Assembly: GCA_963402885.1 (NCBI GenBank)
Contig: OY727103.1
Location: 19,286,823 to 19,350,822 of the forward strand
From: Antedon bifida
Taxonomy: Eukaryota; Echinodermata; Crinoidea; Comatulida; Antedonidae
Direction: 5' to 3'
Length of the DNA stretch: 64,000 nucleotides
The position numbers and the translations under genes are program-made. A model generated the notes under the pieces. The model did no database searches. It was given only the letters and a program-made list of their open reading frames with translations, and was not told the origin of the DNA. Below, one piece after another: positions 24,801-36,800 of the stretch (the stretch's first letter is position 1; every line of letters begins with the position of its first letter).

Positions 24801-27800
24801 GTATTATTTATTATCTATAATGGCGCAAAAACATCGTCCAGTTACGGAAATATTGTGCTCATCGTAATAAGCAAAAAATTCTGAAATAATCGTTAATTTT
24901 TTTTTAACAGACTTTTTTGGAAAATGTCATTTTTCTACAATTTTGACCCAAAACTTTGATTTATGCATATTTATGCAATTTTTTATAAAACGATAAAAAT
25001 AATTATTTATTATACATATCTTCATCAATATCCAGAGGGAAACCCATATTCCATAAGAATTTCTTATAGAAAAATAGTAGCAGCTAGTAATCGGCGCAAA
25101 GTTGTGTCTTGATCTAACCGGGTTCGCATTTATACACCTGGGTGGAGAGAGGCAAACGTAAGTATAGTATCTTGCCTAAGGATACATTTTAACCGTCTTC
25201 ACAATATTTTGTTCGCACTGCATGTCAGAGTTCTTACGCATCCTTAATTTCATTGAAAGTCATGGGAAAATCAATTCTGTTTTTCAAGTACTGGAAAGTC
25301 CTTGAAATTGAAATCATCATGTCTAAAAATTAAAAAAACGTGGGTCACTTATTTTCATTTTTACAGTAAATTTAAATCTGTTATAGCTTGTCAGAATAAA
25401 AAGTGATACTCATGATGAAAACGTTTTCTGGAGTGGAAGCTATTAGATTGTAGATAGAATTCATGTAAACATTTTGCCAATCGGATGTTGTGACGTCATC
25501 AGATGGCCAGTTGAAAGTCGGATTTTCATCTCTTGCGCCATAGTTCATCACATTTAAAAGAGCGTGCATCTATATTCTACGTATTCAAATCCCTTCAACA
25601 TGTTAATATGTTATTGCTCAGATTGATTGATCATGTTTCATTTTGATGACGTCATGATGTTAAAAATTGGAATAAAAGGTGGGTCCCGTAATTTTACCTA
25701 TGCTACACTGTATATGTAATATGTATACAGAATTTAGTGTATATTGTATATATACTTAGACACAAAATAGAGAGCACACTAACATTTTATTTTCTTCAGG
25801 TCATAATGGCATAATCTATTTTTCTGTGCGCAATATTGTAACATATGATGTGCACATAGTTTGCCTTGCGGATATTAAACTAACTCGCCAAAGTGACGAG
25901 TTTAAATCTAGTGGAATTTGTTATTTAGTGAACTGTATGTAACTTAACTTGTATTATCTTTTATTATTTCCTTTCCTGTTTGTAATGTAATATCCTGATT
26001 TCTATCTGTAAAAATTGCTAGAAAATGTTCATACAAGGGCGAGTTAAACATACCCAAATCCAAACCTATCTAAAATAGATTTAATTTCAGATGCCCAACA
26101 GTCAGTTCCATTTTTAGTCTACACTCTCTGTCTTTGGTAGCCTATTTTTAGTCTACACTCTCTGTCTTTGGTAGCCTATTTTTAGTCTACACTCTCTGTC
26201 TTTGGTAGCCTATTTTTAGTCTACACTCTCTGTCTTTGGTAGCCTATTTTTAGTCTACACTCTCTGTCTTTGGTAGCCTATTTTTAGTCTACACTCTCTG
26301 TCTTTGGTAGCCTATTTTTGATAATCTTTGATTTTTCATCATTCAAGTTCAAGTTAAAATTTATTGTCAAATACATAATAATTTAAATTTGTATTATAAG
26401 GTTAAAAAAACATGATAAAGTTACATACAAAAGACAATACAATATTTTTTTAGCATATTTATTTTAATCCAGCAAATTGTGTGTGCACCTGCTAAATGCA
26501 ATTGATTACACAGGATGATTATCATAAAAAATGCCTGCAAAAACTATGCCTTTAAACTACTTTATATTGTATAAAGGTTTTCAGTTTGTTTTTTTTATAC
26601 TGTAGTACACTATATTTTTATTATTTTATTCATGGAGCCTTGATACAATTTTAATATATAAACTAGTTAAAAAACATATTCTTACAGTTTTCTTTTAGAT
26701 GATAAAAAACATACATATATTCCTAGAATATCTTAATATTTTTATTTTCAGTAATATCAATTTACAACATGTTATTATAATTAATGTATTACTATTTTAC
26801 CACTGTGATCATCATTACATTAAGTATTAATTACATTACATTGAGTGTAAATAAAAAAATAAAAAATGAGGTGCTGAACTAACCAGTATAAGTAAAGGAT
26901 TTGATTTTTGTCTAAGTTGTTTTCTATTGGTATGGCGAATAAAAAAGTCTAGTAAAGTAAGGTTTGTGGTATACAATGTAAAAAAAGATACATAAACATA
27001 TAGTGTAATGTTCGGTATTGAAAAGAGTGGTATTTTTATTAATTTTTTTTTATTAGGTGGTCTTGTAATATGCAGTATTTGAGCCTTGCTTATTGTAAGA
27101 GATTTAGTGACAAAGGCCTTCAGTACCTTGCTACTGGCAGAGGATGTCGAAAACTGATTTACCTTGATCTCTCAGGATGTCGCCAGGTAATTATATAAAA
27201 GTATAGAATACATTCAAAAGAAAATAATTTACATTTTAATTGGCTGTGATTTACATTTTAAGATGATATTAGTGAGCTTTCATCTTCTGGACAAAGGAGA
27301 CGGAGAGAGACAGTGATGGGCATGTAACATTCTTTTGTCTTGTAGCAAGACAGTGACGGGCATGTAACATTCTTTTGTCTTGTAGCAAGACAGTGATGGG
27401 CATGTAACATTCTTTTGTCTTGTAGCAAGACAGTGATGGGCATGTAACATTCTTTTGTCTTGTAGCAAGACAGTGATGGGCATGTAACATTCTTTTGTCT
27501 TGTAGCAAGACAGTGATGGGCATGTAACATTCTTTTGTCTTGTGGCAAGACAGTGATGGGCATGTAACATTCTTTTGTCTTGTAGCAAGACAGTGATGGG
27601 CATGTAACTTTCTTTTGTCTTGTAGCAAGACAGTGATGGGCATGTAACATTCTTTTGTCTTGTAGCAAGACAGTGATGGGCATGTAACATTCTTTTGTCT
27701 TGTAGCAAGACAGTGATGGGCATGTAACATTCTTTTGTCTTGTAGCAAGACAGTGATGGGCATGTAACATTCTTTTGTCTTGTAGCAAGACAGTGATGGG

Positions 27801-30800
27801 CATGTAACATTCTTTTGTCTTGTAGCAAGACAGTGATGGGCATGTAACATTCTTTTGTCTTGTAGCAAGACAGTGATGGGCATGTAACATTCTTTTGTCT
27901 TGTAGCAAGACAGTGATGGGCATGTAACATTCTTTTGTCTTGTAGCAAGACAGTAATGGGCATGTAACATTCTTTTGTCTTGTAGCAAGACAGTGATGGG
28001 CATGTAACATTCTTTTGTCTTGTAGCAAGACAGTGATGGGCATGTAACATTCTTTTGTCTTGTAGCAAGACAGTGATGGGCATGTAACATTCTTTTGTCT
28101 TGTGGCAAGACAGTGATGGGCATGTAACATTCTTTTGTCTTGTAGCAAGACAGTGATGGGCATGTAACATTCTTTTGTCTTGTAGCAAGACAGTGATGGG
28201 CATGTAACATTCTTTTGTCTTGTAGCAAGACAGTGATGGGCATGTAACATTCTTTTGTCTTGTAGCAAGACAGTGATGGGCATGTAACATTCTTTTGTCT
28301 TGTAGCAAGACAGTGATGGGCATGTAACATTCTTTTGTCTTGTAGCAAGACAGTGATGGGCATGTAACATTCTTTTGTCTTGTAGCAAGACAGTAATGGG
28401 CATGTAACATTCTTTTGTCTTGTAGCAAGACAGTGATGGGCATGTAACATTCTTTTGTCTTGTAGCAAGACAGTGATGGGCATGTAACATTCTTTTGTCT
28501 TGTAGCAAGACAGTGATGGGCATGTAACATTCTTTTGTCTTGTGGCAAGACAGTGATGGGCATGTAACATTCTTTTGTCTTGTAGCAAGACAGTGATGGG
28601 CATGTAACATTCTTTTGTCTTGTAGCAAGGGAGCTTTCGATTTCAGTCCATGTATAAATTTGTTTAATTAGGCGCGCTTCACTCCAGTCACGTATGTCCA
28701 TTGGTTCCGCTTTGTTCAAACAAGTAAATTGGTCCTGCATAATTGTACTCCTCACCAAAATTAGATCAACTTCTACTCCGAATAATTTGTTATCTGTAAC
28801 ATATTGAAATGATCATTTGTATTGTGGGCTTTCCGTGTTTGTACGTTAATTTAAGAATTCTTAATTTGCACAGATTACATCAGAGGGGTACAAGAATATT
28901 GCTAATGGCTGCTCCAATATTCAAACCTTGTCTGTGAATGACAACAGTACTGTTAGGGATGACAGTATTGTTGCATTAGCATCACGATGTCATAATCTTC
29001 GCAACGTGTCTTTTCTTGCTACGCCAAACATTACAGATGTGTCGATCAAAGCTATTGCGCAACACAAGAAGCTCCAGAAAATCAGAATAGAAGGTAATTC
29101 ATTAACCCGATTATTAATTATTTCAGACGACAAAACAGTGGATGGCAGCATGGACATCATCTTCATCGACGTTGTTAATAAAAATCTGCATTTTTAGTTT
29201 TGTATTCATTTTTCGAAACTTCACACATAATAATAAACAATATATAACAAATATATCTGAACCCCTCCTTTACAGCGAACCCATATAACCCTTACGACAT
29301 GCCCAATACCCTCACCCCATCTCTGACAATCCTCCAAATACGTGCCCAAAGGTTATTCATACATTGAAAACTCATTCATGTATGAGTGTGTGTCAATACG
29401 TGTCTGTAGACTTCCAAGAGTTGCGAATAAATTGCTGATTTTTGACTGGAAAATAACTACTCATTTTGGTCCCTGGATATAACATGATATAGCCCAGATA
29501 TTGATGCGTGTACTGCAGTACAGTTTTCTTTTCAAACAGAAGATTTCTGGGAAAACTGAAAACTTCTGGTTGTGGGTGAGCCAGGGGCTCAAAAGAGATC
29601 TCGACCGTTCTTCCATGTCAGATCAATGACCTGCATGGGGCTCCGGCCAAGAACCTGTCCCACGGCGACGGCGGCCGCCCACAACAGATGAGGTGCTCCG
29701 ACTGGATATCTGGCAGGAGGATAGTCCGGTCTGTTGGACCCCATCAGCAGTCACCGATCTTCATTTGTGGCGATGAAACGCAGGCCATTGCGTTGATCGG
29801 CTGTAAAGCCCGTCACTCGGCTGGTCACACTTAAGTATTTCTTGGGGAAATGCTGGAGGTAGGCCGTTTCTACGCCTTTCGTAGAAGCGTAGTCTGCCAG
29901 AAGCAGCCGCTGTTCCTTCGACACGCGACTTAGACGTAGGATGTCCAAGACGCGATAGTAACACTCCTCCCCAGTGAACATCGCCTTGAATTCCAGTAAT
30001 GTCCAGACACAGGAGGCCCAACACCCTCTTTAGCAGCTGATCTTGTCTTGGCCAGACCGTAGGCGGGGACGAATGGTCCAATCCCACTCTCCCGATTACT
30101 CGAACATCTCGAGATCAGGCTAAGGCCAGAAGCCTATCGAATTGGACCGTTGTCGGCGAGTAGCCAGGAGCCACTCCCAAGCCCACCGCACAGCCGTTCC
30201 TCGCCAATCCACCAATCTCCCGATCCCGCCTACCACTTCCACAGGCTGAGTTCCACTGTTCACTCGCTCTACATGCCAGAGGTCCGAACGTCGAGAAAGT
30301 TGCAGGTCTCTCTGCAGCCGGTCCAGATGGAAGCAGGCGTCAAACACTTTGGGCGCCGAACCAAGCGAGGCCGATGTTCCCTGCACAATTGGTGCCGGGG
30401 CATCGCGCTTGGTCAGTCGCTCTCCATGCTCTCATCCTGACGCTTTCCTCTTCGCCGGCTTTTTGGCGGTCTGGTCCATTGCCGGCTCCTCCTCCTCAGC
30501 CTGACGACCACACTCCTTCAACAGCTCTTCACCAAAAGAAGCGATGAGAGCCATCACACAACGCCAGTGTATGAGAGCCGACGGGTGGCTGATAACCGGA
30601 GCTATCGTGAGATGCGGGGGCCTCTTTCCCCCAATCACCCGTGTCAGCATCCGGATGGCACCACGAGTTTTTCTATCCGGAGGTAGGACGTCAGTGCCAT
30701 CTCCCATTAGGTGCAGGACGTGGAGGCAGCATCTCAAGTCCTCCTGTGTCCTGCCTTTACCAAGGCTCCGCTGCCAAACTGGAGAGTGCCCGCCACTGCA

Positions 30801-33800
30801 CTCGTGCCCTCCGCCAAGTAACTTCGTTCCAGTGGTCGAAAACATGCCAGAGCATGCGTCTTCATGACATGGACTCGCATGTTGTCCACTGGACCACATC
30901 CCAGATGGCAGGTTGGTTTCCGCTTGGCTGGGGTGCTCGCCTCCTGTGCACCCGGACAAGCCAGGAGCACATCTTCCTCCATTTCGGAAACCTCCGTCCC
31001 ACTTTCGTCAGCGAACGGTAACTGATCCATATCTGAGGGAGAAGAGAAGGTAAACGTGAGTACTTAATTGTTAACTGAGGGCTTGCTGTCCGCACATCGA
31101 TAAATCGATGTCCAAGGCCTCAGAGGGTGCAATATTCACACATGCACCGTGGTACCACACCTCGCAATAGTCACATTGTATCATAAATGAGCCGGCCCAG
31201 GGCTGGCGACAAACGATACAACGGTCCTGCATCATCATCTGTAGGTGAAGAAAAAGAAGGTAAATTAAATCAGCCAGCCATTTAGGAAGTTGTCGATCCC
31301 GACAGAGCTTCAGCTTGTCATGATTTAAAACCACCATCTTATTTCTCAGCTGCACCTGAAATAAACAAGAACTAATAACCTTAGTAATAATACCAGGCCC
31401 CTTCCAGCGAAGACACAACTTCTTGCACTTCCCCGAGGGGTAGCGTTGTCAAAAACGATTCGACACCACCAGACAAGTGCGTATCCATTGTTTAGATGGC
31501 TGGCAGTCAGCAAGCATAACATGTATAGCCCTCCAACGTTTACATACAGTACGTCAAAAATGAAATGCCGCGATTACCTACAGTATTTATGTGTGTCTAT
31601 GAAGTATAGTGTGTCATTGTGACAGAGATATTATAGTACACTATAAAATATCTCTATGGTATCATGTACTGTTAGTTTGCATATTGCCTGCGTTTTTTTT
31701 TTGTCTAGGCCGCCTGCCGATATGTACTGGTCAACTATATCAAAATCTTTACATATTTAATTTCCTTGACAAATTGATGTAAATAAGAGCTATAATATTA
31801 ATAAGCATTGAATTTTACTTCTTAACACTGGAAGTGTGCTGTTTTTGGGGCTTTCTCTAGATGCGCGTTCGCATCGAACTTGAACGCAACGCAATCAAAA
31901 TAAAATACTGAGTGAATACAATCAGCAGTTCCACCAGAACCACCGTACATTTAACATATGGCAAAAAAATGTTATCATCTTTTAGTTAGTCCTGTGTGTT
32001 TACTGGTGGAAAAAGTATGATTGTTTTTCTCATTATTGGTAGCATGCTACATAAGTCTCTTTATCGGCCAATAAGAGGTGCTATTTATCATGAATTTTAT
32101 GTGCGGCCATCTAGGGGTGTCATTTAACAAAATTGGCCAATTTGTGGCTCAAATACTTAGTGTTCGAATCACCCTTGTCAGATTCTGTCTATGGCCCTGG
32201 AATTCGTATTTGTGCACACAAAGCACTTCAACTGTAGAAGACCATCAAGGATACTGAATCGAGTCCAGGCAAACAGACATCTTCAGTTCAGGTAAAACGT
32301 ACGTAGCCTGAAGAATAAAATGGATGTTTAAGATTCAGATCTGAATTTAATTCAGAGAAAGTTGGATATTGTCGTACTTTAGGAAACTTGGTTAAATTGC
32401 AACATGCTCGATTCTGAACTTTCTGTTCCTAATTACACTCTATTTTTAATATTTTGATGTGATACTCAGGTGCGGATCCAAGGTGAGGGAGGGTTGTGTT
32501 CCCCCACCTCCTTTTTTTCCGGAGGTAAAAATATAGGGACATACAAAATGGGTGTTAACCTTAGTGTTATTATCGGGAGTAGATTCCATGTTATTCAATT
32601 TCCATAATTTTACTCCTTGTACGTTAATATATATTATTTCAAACATTCAACCACCAAACAGGTGAATAATATGTGGTTAAAACATCGTATCTATCATTTT
32701 TTTTAAACATTTTGTAGATAATGGCATACTATATGAATTTACAATTTTTTATAAACAGGCAATAGCAAAATAACTGATGCTTCGTTAAAGTACATAGGAA
32801 GATGGTGCAGCGACCTGCGTCATGTTTACATGGTAGACTGCCCACGATTAACAGATGCAAGTCTCAAATCTATTGCCACCTGCCGTAACATTAACATTGT
32901 CAACTTTGCAGATTGTATCCGGTAAGAAAGTCATCCTTAATATCTTGTTTTGTTTAGGATTATATTATTGTTCTGCAATAGGCCACAGACTTAGTTCTAA
33001 AGTGAAATAAAAGTTTATTAAATATATTTGATTGATTAATTGATAGAAAATTGAATCCAATTATAATACACATCCTTAAAACATTTATGTATTTAATACT
33101 CGATACACTTTGTAATTCATTCGAACTATATTTATGTTACACAAAATATTTGCTACTGTGTGTTTACTACTGATTTGTTGAAACAAAAATAATTGATAAT
33201 AAATCATTTATATCTCTTAAATTATTAAATAGAATATCAGTCCGTCAACTGGAAAACAGGCTTAAGTATATCATGTGAGAATACTTGCGAAAAAATATGC
33301 AAGTAATTTTTATGTGGGTGACATGTAGACCACTGAGCTAAGGTTAGATTTGAGCGCAAGAAAACTCGTCCTCACAAATCAATCAAATTCACTATACATA
33401 AACTTCAGTCAAGGGTAAAAATATTAGCAATTAAAAATGTATGCAAAAATCGGTCATTAAACATTTAAAATACTTAAATTACATTTTGATCAATAGAGCA
33501 TTAATCATTTTTCAAAAAATAACTTTGCAAAACATGTTTTTGCAAATCGCATTCTACTCATCTTCCTTAGTATAATCAACAAATTTGAGTCCATTTAGAC
33601 TTAAAATAGCACTATAATTGGATCTAGTTAGGTCAGACGCTGTTGATTCCTGTTTTAACTTACGCAAGATACAGAAATTAAAGAGTAAAATTAATGTTCA
33701 AAGTACTTCCTTTAATCCAAAATAATATCGGCACTTGCAAAGTAATAATCCAAAACAAAAGTAACATCCCAGTAATATCCAATAGAAATAAGGTTTAAAA

Positions 33801-36800
33801 AATAGGGTAAAGAGCAGGAGCTGGTAAGGGAAACAACAACTGAGCAGATCAAAAGAACATCAGGACAAAGAAAAACAAAGGAAAAAGCACACTGTGCACA
33901 CTTGGCAAATAATATGTAAATGAGAAGATTTCTAGAAGAAATCAAGTTTCTTGTCTCGAGAAAGACCCCAGAAACAATACACATACATTTAAACTAATAC
34001 AATTTACTACATAAAATAATAAATAAAAACAAAAACGATGAAATAAAAATAGATACTTTCAGTGACTACAGTCATAATAATATTAAAATTAGTATAAAAA
34101 AATAAGATATTCTTTTTAATTTTTACGAAAAGTATAAAGAGATTTAAAATGCTTTAGTTTGTCATCAAGATCATTCCAGATTCGCGGTCCTGAAACAGAA
34201 ATAAAATATTCGGAAATTTTCAGTCTAAAAGGAGGTACATCAAGATGCAGAAATTTATTGTCGATACGTAAATTGTACTTGTGTGATTTTGTATGATGAA
34301 TTAATAGATTAGACATTGTCACAGGGAGTTTGGTATTAAAGAATTGAAAAATAAAGGAAGCAATTTGTGTTGTAAATAGATCATGTAGACTAAGAATATT
34401 GAGTTGTTTAAATAAAGGTTGGGAAGGGGCGAGATAGTGAGAGAAAGTAATAAAATTATTATATTAATTTTTAATATACATCCATATCTTTGTTCTTGTT
34501 TTGTTTGTGTAAACATATTAAAATAATAGATGTTTATTATTTGATTGATTAATATTATTATGTCAGTTATTTTTCGTATTCATGTTTGGTATAGGACATA
34601 ATACTGCATTTCATAGTCGTCGTCTAGTAAATTGTCATGTTTTTCCGCTTTGTAGGCCTACACTCCTTGAAAATAAATAAATAAATTAAAAATCCCCAAA
34701 AAAATAACAAAACACAATGTTAGCATAATGTACTTCACAATATTTCATATCTTAAAATACTACCAGGAGCTAATGGAATTAGAATCCTCTCTTAGTCACA
34801 CATTATATCAGCCTAAAAGTTTGCCGAATCGTCCAGTAACAACCAGCTTGAATGGTGCTAGTGGGTTAGGATAGAAGAATACATTTTGGCTTAGTGCTAT
34901 TATAATATAGATTAATACATAAATGTATAATAATAAATAATTTATTGTTTTGTTCTTTGGTAACTTTGTTTACAGAATTTTTTCTGCATATCCTTAATAG
35001 AGACCAATGAATTTTTTTCTATTAATAGAATCAGTGATAATGGAGTACGAGTTCTTGTAGAAGGTCCATCAGGACCAAAGATACGGGAGATGAATTTTAC
35101 AAATTGTGTTCGTGTCAGTGACATTTCTATAATGAAGATTATGCAAAAGTAAGTACAGTACAGTATATGGTGTTGCATTTCATTAAAAAGATATCCAGTT
35201 TAGAAAAAGACTAAAACAAATTTGACAAGAAAATCACAATGATTTTGGTGCTAACCATTGTAAAAGATCAGGTGATTGAACACAGAATTGTGAGATTTCC
35301 AAAACCTTGAAAATGATTATTCTATTACAACAGATGCTACAGTTTGGTTTATGGTGTGTTTTGTTTCTGCGAACATGTGACTGATGCTGGTGGTGAAATG
35401 CTAGGAAACCTATTCTCCTTGACCTCTGTTGACCTTTCAGGTTGTAGTTTGGCTGATACGGTAAGTAATCATAATAATATTACATTTTGTTTGCTGTATA
35501 GTATTTAATAATCCATTGTTGTAAATCAGTCTGTCTAACTACTTTTCAGTGCCAAACGATAGATTATAGTCTTTGTATGTTTACTTGAGCCATCAATTAC
35601 TGTATTACAAAATCACTCTTACTGTACTTTGACAATTTGATGAATAAGGACTATACCTATTAAATTAATCAGTTTTAACTTTTGGTACCAAGATCTTTTT
35701 GTTTTATGCATAATGTAGAACTATAGGTTATTAAAAATATGTATTAAAACATGATGATGACCATTTAATTGAAAGAGCCATACAGAGTAACCATCCAGGG
35801 TAGTAGAAAGTGAGAGAACACAAACATTAATAATGGAAACTATCTTAATATACTTGTTTTTTTGCTAAATGCAATCAAATCTACAACAAATACTGTACAG
35901 GGAGTAAATTAGGTACAGTATGTAGTTTTTCTATTGTACTGGATACTGTTTGAATATTTGTTTGTCGTGTTCGATTGGGGACACTTAATTAACAGAGTAT
36001 TTTGAGCGTTGAATTTGTTAATGTTTTCTATTTGAATGATTTTCTGTTGAGCACAATCATTTTACAATTTACCATACAAATACAAAAGTACTCTACGAAG
36101 TTGCCAATCAATTGAGAGCCAGATGTAATCTAATTGTAATGCATATTTTAATGGTTTTATACCTGATCAATAATTAATATAATAATATCCTGGATTTATA
36201 TAGCGCCTAATGTAAGCACTGAACATTATTACCTCAGACATTTTTTTGGATCAAACACGTATGGAAACATACTCCCATAATGCAGCTAGTAATCAGTTCA
36301 AGGTTGTGTCTTGATCTAACAGGGTTCCCATTTATACACCTGGGTGGAGAGCCTAAGGATACAAGCAATGCGGCTAGAGTTGGATTCGAACCTCGATTTC
36401 ACGATCAGTAGTCGAACGTCCAACACGCTGAGCCACACGCCCTCACTTAAGCGTCAAGAGTTTTTTATTGAATATTTGAAAAATAATGTATAGAATTATC
36501 TGATTTTATCTAGCCATTGCTTTGAATTGTAATTACTTGTAACTACAGTAGGTCCACTCCATATGCTATGTTTCTTTTCAGTCTTGTTAATGTTTTGCAG
36601 GAAATAATAGGTGTAGCATAGCAAACTACTATACAAATAATAGGTGTAGCATAGCAAACTACTATACAAATAATAGGTGTAGCATAGCAAACTACTATAC
36701 AAATAATAGGTGTAGCATAGCAAACTACTATACAAATAATAGGTGTAGCATAGCAAACTACTATACAAATAATAGGTGTAGCATAGCAAACTACTATACA

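Larger units (their letters stand above)
29589..31446 (-). mobile_element. Gypsy-type retroelement 3' end with PHD-like, C2H2-like and TatD-like domains
   Basis: A GC-rich block, clearly unlike the AT-rich intron around it, encodes on the minus strand and in this order an integrase C-terminal module, a PHD-like finger, a C2H2-like finger with a low-complexity acidic region, and a TatD-like hydrolase domain. The parts are in different frames with stops between some of them. They could be separate ORFs, spliced exons, or one broken protein. A splice-acceptor-like tract precedes the PHD part (TTTTTCTTCACCTACAG, ending 31239) and the zinc-finger part (CTTCTCTTCTCCCTCAG, ending 31033). No LTR was identified. 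The element is antisense within an FBXL13 intron. Confidence 0.6.

Noticed and set aside
27258..28758. Three overlapping minus-strand ORFs of 444-492 codons
   Set aside because: They are made of the 40-bp minisatellite read in three frames. A stop-free unit with a length not divisible by three keeps every frame open. There is no unique domain, and they lie within an FBXL13 intron.
29094..29197. Open continuation of exon j to a stop at 29197
   Set aside because: The GAAG|GTAATT donor at 29093 restores the LRR frame with exon k at 32759. The readthrough peptide has no LRR pattern. Intron retention cannot be excluded but is not supported.
32465..32520. hAT-like GGTGCGGATCCAAGG with a CCCCC-rich neighbour
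   Set aside because: The start resembles a common animal DNA-transposon end, but only one end is visible and no target duplication supports it.
33320..33350. Minus-strand tRNA A-box-like TTAGCTCAGTGGTC
   Set aside because: No B box or cloverleaf could be made at the expected spacing, so neither a tRNA gene nor a SINE is claimed.
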